A DNA stretch of 64,000 bases from Allodiplogaster sudhausi (Eukaryota; Nematoda; Chromadorea; Rhabditida; Diplogasteridae), in NCBI GenBank assembly GCA_945643635.1, contig CALZFC010000006.1, positions 5,425,001 through 5,489,000 of the forward strand, in the 5' to 3' direction. Shown here piece by piece: positions 1-12,356 of this stretch (within the stretch, counting starts at the first letter, position 1; every line of letters starts with the position of its first letter). The notes beneath the pieces were generated by a model. The model was not told the origin of the DNA, did no database searches, and saw only the letters and a program-made list of their open reading frames with translations. The position numbers were made by a program, and so were the translations under genes.

Positions 1-173
1 CATTTTAATGCAAAATAAAGAAAACCTGAATATCACACAAAAAAGAATGTTCGTAACATTCAATTCTCGGGTTGAATGTTTTTTTGGATGTCCTGCTGAG
101 AAGGACATTCAAACCGACCCGAGCATAACATTCCCCCTGGCAGCGCTCCTGGCGCTTCTGGCGCGGAATGTCC

Positions 174-240
174 TGCTGACCTCGGTTGGAATGTCCTGCT
201 GAGCAGCACATTGCCGCACTCGGTTGGAATGTCCTGTTGA
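174..240 (+). repeat. three copies of a 22-bp motif
   Basis: GGAATGTCCTGCTGA appears at about 165, 190 and 229, two of them preceded by CTCGGTT; a looser copy lies at 88. Confidence 0.5.
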
Positions 241-1223
241 CAGTGAAGTAGCGATCACGTCCGATCTGGCAAGTTAAGCAACGTCAAGCAGCGACACTTA
301 GAGGTTCAAACCCACATGTGGTCAATGTTTTGCATAGAGACAGAGTGGAGAGAGAGAGAGGAAAAGAGTGTTTTATATGTATATTCGGTCTCTTTGTAGT
401 GTTCACATAAAAAGTGAGAGAGCTGTCATGGTACATGAAACTGTTATTAGAATGAGAGAGAGAAAGAGAGACAGAGAGAGAGAGAAAGAGAAAGACAGAG
501 ACGGACAGAGACAAAGACAACGAGACCACTTATACTATCCCAATGCCACAAATGTCTGTCTGCACGAAAGTCTAACATTTGTTGTCTGAATGTCTGACTC
601 CTGGTTGCCTACGTGCACTTCTAGAGACAACAAAAGCATGCAACAAAATGTTAGGCCGGCTGTTCGCGCTGCTTCCCCTCGACCGCAACGCGTACAGCTT
701 CCCCGCCAGTGCTCGCTCCGTACACGTTTATGGTCTTTCGTTTACATGTGCATCCAGAGACAAATTAGATATATCTCTCCCTCTTTGTCTGTCTCTCTCT
801 CTCTCTCTCTCTGTCTCTGTGTGTGTATGTCTGTCTCTCTCTCTCCCTCTCTCTCTCTCTGTCTCTGTGTCTGTCTGTCTCTCTCTCTCTCACTCTCTCA
901 TTCTAATAGCTGCTAATCGATAGCAAAGATGACTGCAGTTTCATCTCTAACACTCTCTTCATTCTTATTAATAATAGCAAATCCATCCTTGGTATCGATT
1001 CGCAGCTATTAGATTGAAGAGAGCCGAAACATATAGAGTATGTACACCCTCCGGCAGGACTAGCAGGCAGCAAATTCATTATTGTTTTAAACAACCGAAC
1101 AGACACTATCGGATAACAATAGCATAACAAATACGGTGCGAGAGAGAGTAGTAAGGGTAGTCCGGGGAACTCAACGAACTCGGTCTCTCCATCTGTGCCA
1201 AGTTGGCTAAGAGCCAAAAGGTT

Positions 1224-1224
1224 T

Positions 1225-1266
<42 letters not shown>

Positions 1267-1290
1267 AGAGAGAGAGAGAGAGGAGAGAGG
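1224..1290 (+). repeat. (AG)n microsatellite
   Basis: Long AG run. Similar AG/CT runs lie at 1620-1640, 2898-2938, 9990-10022, 17660-17710, 23618-23640, 29772-29802, 44870-44898, 46440-46470, 47830-47870, 48920-48946, 49606-49630, 52027-52065, 63082-63124 and 63308-63336. All Ser/Leu- or Arg/Glu-rich frames across them are artefacts. Confidence 0.95.
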
Positions 1291-1407
1291 GAGAGAGAGG
1301 AAAGGGAGAGAGGGAAAGAAACAAGAATGAAAGAAAGAAAGAGAGGGAGAGAACAGGAGAAAGCATGTACAACTCAATTAATCTTTTTGGCACGCTGCCA
1401 AAATTTG

Positions 1408-1934
1408 TGAGTTTATGTATCTTTTGCTGTGAACACTATAAAGAGAGCTCTCTCTCTATGTCATGACATTCTGCCCAGAAAGGCGGTTCTAATGAGGTAC
1501 AGAGAGATGTGTAAAGGTCACGTTGAGCGTTGTTCTTACACTTACAAGTTTGCGCACAAGAGCGAGGAACACCGCCAACTCCTGACATTCACTTATAAAG
1601 AGAAAGAGAGAGAGAATAGAGAGAGAGAGAGAGAGAGAGACAGTCAGACAGACAGAGAGAAGGAGAGAGGGAGCGAAACACCGATATTGAGAGAGAGAGA
1701 GATTGATAATTGAGCGCAGAAAAGACTGTCTGTGAGATCTGTGAGTTTTTGTGTTTCTATTGCTGTGAACGCTATAAAGAGACGGAAAGAGAGGACTCTC
1801 TCTTTGTCATTAGATTCTACACAGAAAGGCAGTTCTAATGAGGTACAGAGAGATGCGGATAAGTAACGTTGAGCGTTTTGATTACACTTACAAGTTTGCG
1901 CACAGAGCGAGGCACACGGCCAACTCCTGACATC
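1408..1934 (+). repeat. diverged tandem duplication
   Basis: 1408-1590 and 1737-1934 share GTGAGTTT.TGT, GCTGTGAACNCTATAAAGAGA, GGNGGTTCTAATGAGGTACAGAGAGATG and ACACTTACAAGTTTGCGCACA. The unit is about 330 bp. Confidence 0.65.
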
Positions 1935-2450
1935 ATGAACAGTGTTCACATATTTGATATATACGGATGAGGTCCAGAACTACTTTTACACAACATTAAA
2001 TAGCTCAAAAGAACCGCCTTTTTCTGTAGTAAAATGTAGGATTGAGAGAGACGCAACATAAGATACGTTGAGCAGTAAAGCTCTCGAAAAAAACCTTTTG
2101 GCTCTAAGCAAAATTATCACAGATGGAGAGACCGAGTTCGTAGAGTTTTCTCTCTCTCTCTCCCTTTCTCTCTCTCTTTTACTCTGTCTCTTTCCTTTTT
2201 CTGTCTCTCTCTCTCTCAATTCTTTTCTCAACGTTCTCTATGGGCGCCGCCCTTTTCTTCTGGATAAGTTCTTCAACATTCAAAAACGGACTGGCCCATT
2301 TCAGCAGGAGAGAAGACGGAGAAACACAGCCGGAGACTGATGAAAAACCATTTAACTCGACACTTTTATATCGAAACGCTGACATGCAAAATTGCACTTT
2401 CCGCATAAAGAGTGTTAGTTTTCTTGATATTCAAAAAAGTACATAACTTC

Positions 2451-2584
2451 TCTATTACTCTCAAATTGGCATTGTGTTTCCCAAAACTGACTTGACGCTC
2501 AGTTTTGAAGTGCGTTTTGCATAGTTTCAATTTGTATTTGACTATAATATGGAGAAATTAAATGCCAAATTGAGAGTGATAGAG
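2451..2584 (+). repeat. short element with 24-bp inverted ends
   Basis: CTCTATTACTCTCAAATTGGCAT (2450-2472) and its complement (2561-2584) flank 90 bp with its own imperfect AAACTGA..TCAGTTTT hairpin. A small MITE is possible. No clear target duplication. Confidence 0.45.
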
Positions 2585-2898
2585 GACAATGAGTGTCAAA
2601 AGGAGGGGCTTTATAGTGCATTAATGGAGATGATGGAGAACCAATGCTTTAATTACAAATTTAAGATTTTGAAGCCATTAATTTTGTGATTCTGTCAGGC
2701 GTCACAGAATCACATTTTTTTCTCTGTGTTGCAAGGTTTTTAGTTGTTTTTAATATGCTAAAAGTCCTGTCTTAAATTATTTCTATTTTAATTTTAAAAA
2801 AGGTTGTAATATCATGCCCCTGAAAAATATATTTTGTAATATTCATATGTAGATACAGATAAATATACTGTTGAAATAAAGAAATTGAGATGTGCTAG

Positions 2899-2943
<45 letters not shown>

Positions 2944-3144
2944 ATGTATACGCGTATGTTGGTAAACAAGAATGTCTGATTCTTTTCCTAATAACACTTC
3001 TACATTTCCATTCAGCTTTTCAGCACTAGGTGATTTTCATGCCGCAAGAAGCAAATAAAAACTTCAGCAATAATCAGACTTCGCTTCCTTCTCGTGCTCG
3101 ATTGTTTTCTTTGCCAAAATAGTTTACAAGCAGCTCTCGCTGTA

Positions 3145-5292
3145 ATACACACAGTTAGTAAAGCTTAATTTTTATTCTATTCTAAATGAGCAATTTTCTC
3201 GTCGTACCACTTCTCTCTGTGAATGTAACTCTCTTGTATTGACGTTAATGACTCGGTGGATTTGGACAGCAATGTGGAAATAAAGTCTTGGAAATGGGAT
3301 GAAACTTTGCTATGCTCTTTTATGTACATAATTCATCTTAGTTAACCTAAAGATTTCACTGCAACTCGAGGAGGGCTCCAGCTGCAGTTTTTTCAATGGA
3401 TTGGCGAAAACCTCTGGCGACTCTTCGAAAATTCATATTTTAGCATATAGCTGTTGTAAAGAGATAAGCGCTATTTACAATATTTTAATGTTGCTGATCC
3501 CTTTGGCGAGGATCAAGCGAGGCTACGATAGTCTGTTAACCGCTCGATCATCTTGTAAGGTTGTTGCTTCATATTTACTGTAATTGGTTTAATGTTTGAC
3601 TTACCGTTCGCTTAATTGCAGGTCGCTCTTGAGCTGTCACTGAAAGCCGTTCGCAGGGGTTGCGGACGAATGCATGTGCGAGGTGACCAAGAGCGGACGG
3701 CCATGTCATCGCAGTGGACGAGGAAGTGATGAAGACGGAGGAAGAGGTCGAAGAGGACGTAACGGCATTCTCGCGCCGTTCGATTGATCGCAGGTCGCTC
3801 TTGGGCTGTCTCTCTCTCTCCATCTCTCTCTCCCTCTTTCTCACTCTCTCGCACTTTTTTTTTTGTTTTGTTTTTTTTTTTAAATAAAAGTGTTCTCGAC
3901 AGGCTAATTTATTGGTTCTTTAAATTTCTTTACAAACTACTTAGACATTTTTGTATTGGAAATTTTTTTTTTACATTTTTAACTTACTTTTTATGCATTT
4001 TGTTTACAAAAGATTATTCTTATAACAATATAGTTTCTATTCATTTTTTAAAATGTGCAATATTTTCTTTACTTGGGGAAAAAATTTTAATTGAATAAAG
4101 AGAATTAATTTGTAAGTCATGTCCGAATCGTATCAAAGCATTCGTCTACAAATTGTGCTTACCTATATTTTTTTAAATTTAATAAACACGTCATAATGTC
4201 AAATCGACACTACCGTTTGCACTTACAATTAATAAGTTGCTACTAATAAACGTGGGCTATATCACGAAAGAATAGAAGGTGTATTATGGCATACGAAATC
4301 ACAGGCTTTATTCTTGTAACATTTCAATTTCAAGCAGGAAAAAAACACAAAGTATTAAAGATCAACATTGCGATCTCTGAGACGAAATTTCAACTTTGAT
4401 AATGATTGTCAGATTTTTTGAAATAAAAAGAGTTCCATTTAGTAAAAAAAAAATTAATGAAATAGCTCTGATAAGATCCCGCCCCAAAAAAACGGAAGCT
4501 TAAAACTTGATTCATCTCCCGAAACGTTGTCGGTTTTGCAAAATTTTTTAAATTTGCGATGCAAATATGTATATTAAAACATAATTTTTTTGATTATAAT
4601 GCTGAAAATCAAACACGGAGCAGCAAGATATGTATATAAAAGTTAACACATGCAACGCCGGAACGCACTATCAATGCTCACGCTGTTTCTTCGCTGTTTA
4701 TACCCGATATGTGAAGGAAAATCACCGGCAGCTTATTAGAATTGGAAACATCAACAAATAATGGTATTAATGCGTGAAATGAATTCCAATTGATTTTCCA
4801 TTTTGCATGACAATTGATGAAAGCGTTACAATTAGATTCTGGGAGTGTTTTTACATTATTAATTTTTCTTGCATACCCTTAGTTTATCTATAAACTGATA
4901 AACGTGAATCACCTGTAACTGCATGAGTTCACAGCTCTCTCTCTCTCGTTCTTTTGGTGTAAATAGCGCTTATCTCCTTACAACAGCTATATGCTAAAAT
5001 ATGAATTTTCGAAGAGTCGCCAGAGGTTTTCGCCAATCCATTGAAAAAACTGCAGCTGGAGCCCTCCTCGAGTTGCAGTGAAATCTTTAGGTTAACTAAG
5101 ATGAATTATGTACATAAAAGAGCATAGCAAAGTTTCATCCCATTTCCAAGACTTTATTTCCACATTGCTGTCCAAATCCACCGAGTCATTAACATCAATA
5201 CAAGAGAGTTACATTCACAGAGAGAAGTGGTACGACGAGAAAATTGCTCATTTAGAAGAGAATAAAAATTAAGCTTTACTAACTGTGTGTAT
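3145..5292 (+). mobile_element. fold-back element, about 330-bp inverted arms
   Basis: 3145-3478 is the inverted copy of 4961-5292 with only scattered differences. A second inverted pair (3888-3950 with 5393-5457) lies further out on the right, so the structure is composite. The loop contains the unit 3482-3719 and AT-rich DNA with no credible gene. Confidence 0.75.
3482..3719 (+). repeat. 238-bp direct repeat, copy 1
   Basis: Matches 5623-5861 almost base for base. It starts ATTTTAATGTTGCTGAT and includes an intron-like stretch (CTTGTAAGGTTG ... TTAATTGCAGGTCGC). Confidence 0.8.
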
Positions 5293-5622
5293 TTAGGGGT
5301 CTTGAAAAAAATTCTTTATTGTCATGCAAACTATCCAAGTGTGTTATTTTGCGCAGTTTCTACAATTATATGTACATAAACCTGGACGGAACATTTCTAA
5401 ATATTTGGTAACGAAATTTAAAAAGCCAATAAATTAGCCTGTCGGGAACTCTTTTATTTTTTGTGACAGATATTCTGAGAGAGAGTGAGAGAGGACGAGC
5501 CCCGGCCAGCCAACAAGAAGCCGATGAACTCTGCTTCGAAAAGCGTCATCACTGCGACTGATAAAATGGAAATAAAATTTGTATGTACATTTAAAATAAA
5601 TATTCTATGATAAGATTGCGTT

Positions 5623-5861
5623 CATTTTAATGTTGCTGATTCCTTTGGCGAGGACCAAGCGAGGCTACGACAGCCTCTTACCCGCTCGATCATCTTGTAA
5701 GGTTGTTGCTTCATATTTACTGTAATTGGTTTAATGTTTGACTTACCGTTCGCTTAATTGCAGGTCGCTCTTGAGCTGTCACTGAAAGCCGTTCGCAGGG
5801 GTTGCGGACGAATGCATGTGCGAGGTGACCAAGAGCGGACGGCCATGTCATCGCAGCGGAC
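5623..5861 (+). repeat. 238-bp direct repeat, copy 2
   Basis: Second copy of 3482-3719, just outside the right inverted arm. Confidence 0.8.
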
Positions 5862-5960
5862 ATACAAATGAATTTTATTCATTCAATTTAAAAAAAAATT
5901 CACAAATAAAGAATACAACTAGACGAAAAAATTTCTAAATAGTTTGTAAAGAATTTTTTT

Positions 5961-6454
5961 TCGAAGATGGAAGAGGAAATGAATTTAAACAGATTGTACA
6001 TTAAGCTTGTGATCTGCAGTACTTTAAAAAAAGCAGATCTGGACGCCTGAGAACTTGCCGCCTTGTTTCTACCACTGCGCCATCAGTTATCAGTCATTCC
6101 ATTGTCATCTCTCACTCATACAGTGCGCAACTTCCCGACCCATCTCTGCAATCATGCACATAGCTAAGGAGGAATGAACATGATTCATCACATTTGCCAA
6201 AACTTTATTTCCACATTGCTGTCCAAATCCACCATGTCATTATGTGGAAATAAAGTCTTGGCAAATGTGATGATGTTCATCCTCCTTAACGTCGTGTATG
6301 ATTGCAAAGATGGGTCGGGAAGTTGCGCACTGTATGAGTGAAAAAAAGACAATGTCCCGATCTGCTTAACGTTTTCCGGTGTAGTTTTTTAAGTACTGTA
6401 GATCAAAAACTTAATGTACAATCTGTTTAAACTCACTTCCTCTTTCATCTTCGA
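5961..6454 (+). mobile_element. fold-back element with short loop
   Basis: 5961-6220 and 6238-6454 are inverted copies (GAAGATGGAAGAGGAAATGA .. TCACTTCCTCTTTCATCTTC), meeting near 6230. Tips read CCACATTGCTGTCCAAATCC, a motif shared by several repeats in the window. Non-coding. Confidence 0.75.
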
Positions 6455-6879
6455 TTAGACAAATAAGTCGTTGACCTTTGAGGGACGAATAAATCGAACA
6501 CGGCGAAGGCGGATCGCTACACTTGTTCGTCCTCTACCATTGTAAAACGTAACACTCCACGATCGACTGCAACTTCCTTTTCTATATATAAAAATACACA
6601 AGATTTTTTAACAGAATTTGCGCGAGGGAGAACGGGTTTTCTCTGTCAGAATTTTTTTATTGCCCCCCTAGCCACACGAGCGAGTGCGCCGTTCGATTTC
6701 CCGAAGGATTGGCTTTGCCAAGGTCGAGTTCGGCGAGTGACGAGTCATTTGAGAGCGAAGCACAAATTGTCAAGAGTGAGAAATTGTTTCTTTTTTATCA
6801 TGTTAATTACCTTTAACAAGTGTATTATTTTGCTCACTTTATGGAATAACACGCCTTTTAATTTATATGTACTTTCCGT

Positions 6880-7203
6880 TGTCTGATTCAGGCAAACCGG
6901 ACAGTGTGCATGGGAGGAAGAGTACGAGGAGAGAGCGTCTAACGTAAGAGAGAAAGGCAGAGAGAGAGAGAGAGAGGGGAGAGAGAGAGAAGCAGATAGT
7001 ACTCACAAGAAAAGAAACACACGTTCCGCAAAGCAAAATTCTATATCGGCTTTCTTTCGTTGTGTGAAGATCAAAGACAACTGATAGGTCATGTATTGAA
7101 CGACGCCAACTTTACAAAATCTTTAACATATTTTTATGGAAGTTTTATAATAACGATCAGTTAAAGGACAGAAAATGCTAAATAATCCTCTTGAAGCTAC
7201 ATA
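6880..7203 (+). repeat. dispersed repeat, direct copy at 51917-52262
   Basis: Shared order: GTTGTCTGATTCAGGCAAAC, GAGGAGAGAGCGTCTAAC, an AG run, AAACACACGTTCCGCAA, TTCTTTCGTTGTGTGAAGAT and TCATGTATTGAACGACGCCAA. The copies differ by small indels. Nothing coding was seen. Confidence 0.7.
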
Positions 7204-7206
7204 TAT

Positions 7207-7440
7207 TGGCCTTATGCACGTCTTCGCCGTCTCTCTTCTCCACTTTCCTCTTCGGTCGTTTGAAGACGAATTATCATGGGAGAAGCAAAGGCAAAAATTC
7301 TTATGTTCAAAATTCGTCTACTTATATAGGTCAGAGCACAGGGAGATATAAAAAATAGAGTTGCAGAAATCGGCATAGTTGTTCATTTCCTTTTATTTTA
7401 AAGGAACTGTGATTCTCACGTACTATTACATTAGAAATAA
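7207..7440 (+). repeat. dispersed repeat, direct copy at about 24740-24990
   Basis: Both contain GTCTTCGCCGTCTCTCTTCTC, GAAGCAAAGGCAAAAATTCT, ATGTTCAAAATNCGTCTACTTAT and CCTTTTATTTTAA. It directly follows the 6880-7203 unit, so the two may be parts of one larger element. Confidence 0.65.
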
Positions 7441-7829
7441 GCAATAATGATAAAAAGCAAACCATGTGGAAAGTAGCTGTTATTTAGTTTTCACCACGTA
7501 TTCATGAAATGTTTTGATCACAAATATACCCCAGACGTTTCATAACGTAGGGCCGACAGTTATGCAACTTGCTAAAATGGTTGATTTTTCGTACGAGGTT
7601 TCTTGAGCGATTGTTTCCGTTTAGTGCTACCCTTACTGTACTCTAAAACATTCAAAAAAAATATTTTAAGCCATTGTTTAAATATTAACCGCCTCTTGCG
7701 GCAGCCGTTCTCGAGCCGCCGAAGTACATATGTCTGCAGACAAAACAGCACAGTCAACGGAGCCCCGCCACCTCCTAGGGGACTTAGTCCACCCCCTCTC
7801 CGGGAACTTGCCACTCCCGTTCCGGCGAT

Positions 7830-7960
7830 GTTGTGAGTGGTCTGCCGCCCTTCCCTTCCACTTTCCCTGTAATCACACTTGCTGACTCGTCATTTTTCTA
7901 TTAACTATTTTTAATGTCGTCACATCTTAATTATGTAGGAATAAATAAATAAATAAATAT
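7830..7960 (+). mobile_element. short LINE 3' tail, copy 1
   Basis: The block TTTTTAATGTCGTCACATCTTAA runs into (AAAT)n/(AATAAATA). The same block with the same tail recurs at 50715-50780, so it is the 3' end of a 5'-truncated retroposon family with an ATAA-repeat tail. Confidence 0.5.
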
Positions 7961-8798
7961 GCGCTTCTCTGATTTCCTTGATCTTTACAAGATTTCTTAA
8001 AATAATATTACTTTTCTGGTTTTTTTTTTATGCTGGACGTCGCAGAATTAGCTGATGCTTTGTGAAAATGAAAAAGTGATCATCTTCAAAAGATATCAGA
8101 TCTCAGCCTTATATGCCAACGCAAGAAAATAAAAGTGTAGTCACAATAATTTTCGTCAATAATTAAAGAAAATTTAAGTTGGAAAACAAAATACAGAAAT
8201 TTAAATGTTGAAGCGTTTCTGACTGTGCAAGTTCATTAATTGCTCATTAACAAGAAAGATGTGTAAGATGACATATACTTATTTATTTAAAAAAATTTTA
8301 TTACGCCGGTCATCTCCTCTTCTTTAGCCTTTCTTGTAAAAAAACATTTGATGAGAAAAAAAAAGTTCATGTTTTCGAGTGTTCTTTAGAGCAGAACATT
8401 TTGATTTTCAACGCAGTGGAAAGGAGAAATTTAACAGAAACTAAAATAACTTTACAGGAATTACTGTAATGATTTACTACTTTCCTAATAAACAGTAAAC
8501 TCGACAGAGTGCTACCTGAATTTTTTTAAATTATTTCTTTGGTATTCGCGTTTCGTTATTTTCATTAATTAACTCTTTTCTTCAAAAATAAGCCCCGGAA
8601 TTGTATGCGCTTGTCGGAACAGGTTTGCCGACATTAGAACTGTAATGAAGAGCAGACGAGGTAAAGGCACAGAGATAGAGAGAGAGAGAGCGAGACAAAG
8701 AGAAATAAAGAAAAAAACAGTAATTTTGCCTGTGCTCAATCTCTGATGGACAATTATGAATGAATTGAGAGGGCTAGATGAATATATGTACATACATA

Positions 8799-9265
8799 CA
8801 GTACCGCCCAACATTTCTGGTACATATATTAATTATATTAATATAAATAATTTCAACTGATTTTTCAGCGCTCATGGCGCATTTCAACGTAGTTTTCAGT
8901 ACAGACTAGACTAATTCGATGCAGATAAATACGTTGGAAACATTACTTTCACAAAAAAAGTAGACACTGACGAGAAAATTCATGTTTTAGTCCGAAATCC
9001 ATTTGAATATGCAGCGCAATTGCGCACCTAGTGCAGCGCAATTGCGCTGCATATTTCAAATTATTTCGGGCTAAAACATGAATTTTTTCGTCAGCGTCTA
9101 CTTTCATTGAGAAACTAATGTTACCAACGTATTTATCTGCATCGAATTAGTCAAGTTTATACAGAAAACTAGGTTAAAATGCGCCCTGAGCGCTGAAAAA
9201 TCAATTGAAATTATTTATATTAATATAATTAATATAATTAATATATGAAATGTTGGGCGGTACTG
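8799..9265 (+). mobile_element. Tc1/mariner-type MITE, near-complete palindrome
   Basis: Termini are CAGTACCGCCCAACATTT and its complement, flanked by TA at 8797-8798 and 9266-9267. The whole 467 bp folds back on itself around GCGCAATTGCGC at about 9020-9045. There is no transposase frame. TA target sites and CAGT termini fit the Tc1/mariner group. Confidence 0.8.
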
Positions 9266-9269
9266 TACA

Positions 9270-9988
9270 TAATTCGAACGTGTATTCATCCAGTTCTGAT
9301 ATCCATCTAGAAATGCAAGTGACAAATTTGAAAACCTAGAAATGTCGACCATTGCCAAAAACGTGAATTCAAGACTGAGTTAGGGCTCCTATAAAGAAAC
9401 GTTCGTCGGCTAAAACACAAATCTAACAAGCTGGTATAGGCTCCTAACGATAAGTGTTTTACTACAATGTTGTCAATGAGTGGTTCTCGCAAAATCTAGA
9501 ATCAAGATCAACAGGACTTCGACTTGCATAAAAAAATAAGGACACAGATCCGCAAATACATATTTATCACATTGTACATAATTATTTTAATCATTTTCAA
9601 CGCCAGCAACAGATTATCAGAAAAATGCTTTTTTGTCTGCTGTTATTTGCTCAATGCATTCGAAATCCACGGGGTCATTATTGTTGTCAAATCAAGCGAG
9701 TGACATTTCACAGTGCGAGAGAGTGGGGCGGCGAAAAATTGTAGTTCAAATTAGAGCGATCAAAATTGCTGACCATTAAAAAAAAAGCATCATTACCACG
9801 GTTTTACTTGAAATGTATGTATGCATGTAAATAACAGCCAGATTGTGGAAAAAATGGGAAATTAAAAGTCCGCTTATAATAGAAAAATATTATAGTTTAA
9901 CTTTCATGTTATTATTGCGAAAAAAATCTATTAAAAAAATATAAAATGTTATAATATAAAGAAAACTTTGCTCTTTCTGCTTCTATCG

Positions 9989-10025
<37 letters not shown>

Positions 10026-11219
10026 GCTCTTTTCTCTCTCTCTTCCTTTCTCTCACTCTCTGTCTGCTTCTCTGTCTCTCTAACTTTCGCACTGTCTATG
10101 CCTCCCACGCTTGCTTTGACAGTAATGACAAGGTGGATTTGAACGGCACTAAAAATATAAATTCAAACAAATACACTCTCATATGGTTGATTGAGGTCCA
10201 CAGCGGCCGAGAAGTAAGAACAAAAATATTTGTGGGACAAATTAGAGAGATTAGAATATTATTTGAATATACTACGAAAAACAGTTCTGACACAGGAAGT
10301 AAATATGCAAATCAAATAAAAAGTCGTGAATTCTCCATCTTTCTATCTCCATCTCATTCTCGCTCTCTCTTCTTCTTCCTGGAATGCCTCAACTGGAACG
10401 GTGAAAGCTACAGGAATAAATCGCTGCTTCCCGTGCTGAAACAACGCGCCGACCTTGTTGTTGACCTTGCCGAGCTCGCTGAAAGGAATTTTTAAAAAGT
10501 AATTATAGGTATTCAAAACGTTCATGAATGATCGTGAGATCCAAGATGGGACGCTCTTTCGTCGTCTTTTTCTCCTTCTTCACAATGCTCTTCGCGCGGC
10601 TCTCTTTCGTCTCGATTCTGGATGCCTTCTCTGCTTCTTCTTTAACTTCTTCTTTGGCTCATAAAACATTCTGACCATGAGCATAAAAGCAATACATCAT
10701 GAAAGGATTGATGAATTTTGCCTAGGAGTTCTCTGGCAAGCAAAATATCCAGTGATAGATCAGTAATAGTTTTATTTAAAGTAAAATGCAAAAACATACC
10801 TAACCTGCTTCATTACTTTAAATATATCATTTTAGTCCCTCAACAAGACACCTGAAACAACTTCACTTGATCTGCTCCGAATGTAAATGCTTCTCTACAA
10901 TCAAATTCAGACTTCTTCCTGACGGAAAGGAGACTACTCCGCTTGTATGTCTCATCATCTTACAGATCATAAATAAAATAGGCCGCAGACTTAAATCTCG
11001 CCATTTTTTTTTAAATCTTCCAATTTCAGGGTGAACACATTCAAATAGCAGTTTTATCTTTCATCAAGAAAGCAAACATCAGTGCGCCAACAAAAATGAT
11101 GAATAAACATTGGCTCTCGCCGCAGCGAACCACGCGGTCAGGTTAATTGGATGAAAAGATGGCTAAAAGATGGCTAATCGATGAATTTACTTTCTACTTT
11201 CTGCTTCCTCGCACGACCG
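9270..11219. other. no gene seen: AT-rich and repeat-derived
   Basis: Apart from the 10085-10470 repeat and a CT run, it holds only short random frames. 10540-10660 is pyrimidine-rich (TTCTTC-type). Confidence 0.6.
10085..10470 (+). repeat. dispersed repeat, inverted copy at 50940-51262
   Basis: CACGCTTGCTTTGACAGTAATG..AAGGTGGATTTGAAC and CCCGTGCTGAAACAACGCGCCGA reappear complemented at 51262-50940. The 175-aa open frame here is repeat-borne and starts in a CT microsatellite, so I do not call it a gene. Confidence 0.65.
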
Positions 11220-11815
11220 CATAGAAAATGTCAAGTGCCTATCTATTTACGCGTCTCATCTTTAGAAGAATTGGAACACATCCATAATACCCAGCCCGTC
11301 TCTCTTCTCTATCTTGCCACACTCTCTGGCATCGCAAAGACATTTTATAGAACTTATGTTTACATATAAACTATTCTCAAACGACATTGACGTTGACCCC
11401 AAATTAATCGTTTGTCTCCTCCCTAATCCTGTTACTAGAGGTCATTGATTCAAGATTACACATTACCTATGTAGAAATAATTGTTTCAAGTACAATAGAG
11501 TGGTTAATGATTGGAATAGACTGCCTAATGAGATCTTTGATAGTGCATCTCTAGCTCGTTCAGTTATTTCTTCCACTAGTCTATCACGTACGATGAAATA
11601 ATGTTGTAATGTTTCGACATGTCTTTTAGCTTTCAGTTCTAGTTTCCTTTTCTAAAGTTCGTTAGTTTATCCCACTATTTGGTTCTCCTTAAACCGTAGG
11701 CATGCCTAGAAGCAGCCGGTCACGTCAGAAACAAATATATCAACATATTTACATATCTCATGTTCTTGTTGTTTTATTTTTAAAATGCTGATAAACCTGA
11801 ATGAATGAATGAATA
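11220..11815 (+). mobile_element. CR1/Jockey-type LINE, 3' end of ORF2 plus 3' tail
   Basis: A decayed C-terminal RT-ORF runs to TAA at 11601. The pieces are: RLSSL, then FTYKLFSNDIDVDPKL, then NPVTRGH, then a TGA, then CFKYNRVVNDWNRLPNEIFD. That is the usual end of CR1-like ORF2 (N-R-V-V-x-x-W-N-x-L-P). A stop at about 11334 and the TGA at about 11442 break it. The 3' tail ends in a (TGAA)n/(TGAATGAAT) microsatellite at about 11798-11813, typical for these elements. The 5' portion is absent, as after 5'-truncated insertion. Confidence 0.7.
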
Positions 11816-12356
11816 GGTATGTGAAAAATAAAGAACGAGAGAAAGATGGCAAAAGTGAACGCAGTGCGAGAGAGCACAGATAGAACTAGTAGAACATCAG
11901 AATAAAAAATTGAGGTCCTAGAGCGCCTGGCGAGTATTCGACGGAGTATCGAGGGAAGGTGAACTCGCGCCGATTTTTCAATGCAAAAACGTTCTTTTAC
12001 TGGTCGAATGCGCAGAATTAGCGCGTTCATGAACATTGTGACATTTGCTTTGAAGAAAAATTAATAATTTTTCTTAAAACCAAATTAAATTACAAAGCCA
12101 TACATTAAAACTCGAATTTATTGTGGAAAAATTACCTTGGTGATTCGCAATAGCATTAAATAAGCTTCTCAGCAAACCTGAGTCTTATATCGCAATGTAA
12201 TGAATGTAAACCTGCCTTCACATGAATTTTTACTTTCTAAAAATACATAAAATTCGAATCGTGCTGTCAAATCAGTAGCGAAATTTTCACTCGACTTAAA
12301 AATTTATCACTTTTACGCAATTATAAACCGCCTGGCCATATCTATTGAACATTTAA

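Larger units (their letters stand above)
1165..2150 (+). repeat. inverted pair flanking the 1.4-1.9-kb duplication
   Basis: ACGAACTCGGTCTCTCCATCTGTG..GAGCCAAAAGG (1168-1220) is complemented at 2093-2145. With the tandem units between, it looks like one composite repeat. Confidence 0.5.

Noticed and set aside
579..923. Plus-strand frames of 108-114 codons
   Set aside because: Most of their length is CT-microsatellite translation (Ser/Leu repeats); no domain or splice evidence.
9968..10495. 175-codon plus-strand frame
   Set aside because: Begins in a CT run and continues into a dispersed repeat that is inverted at 50940-51262; no motif.
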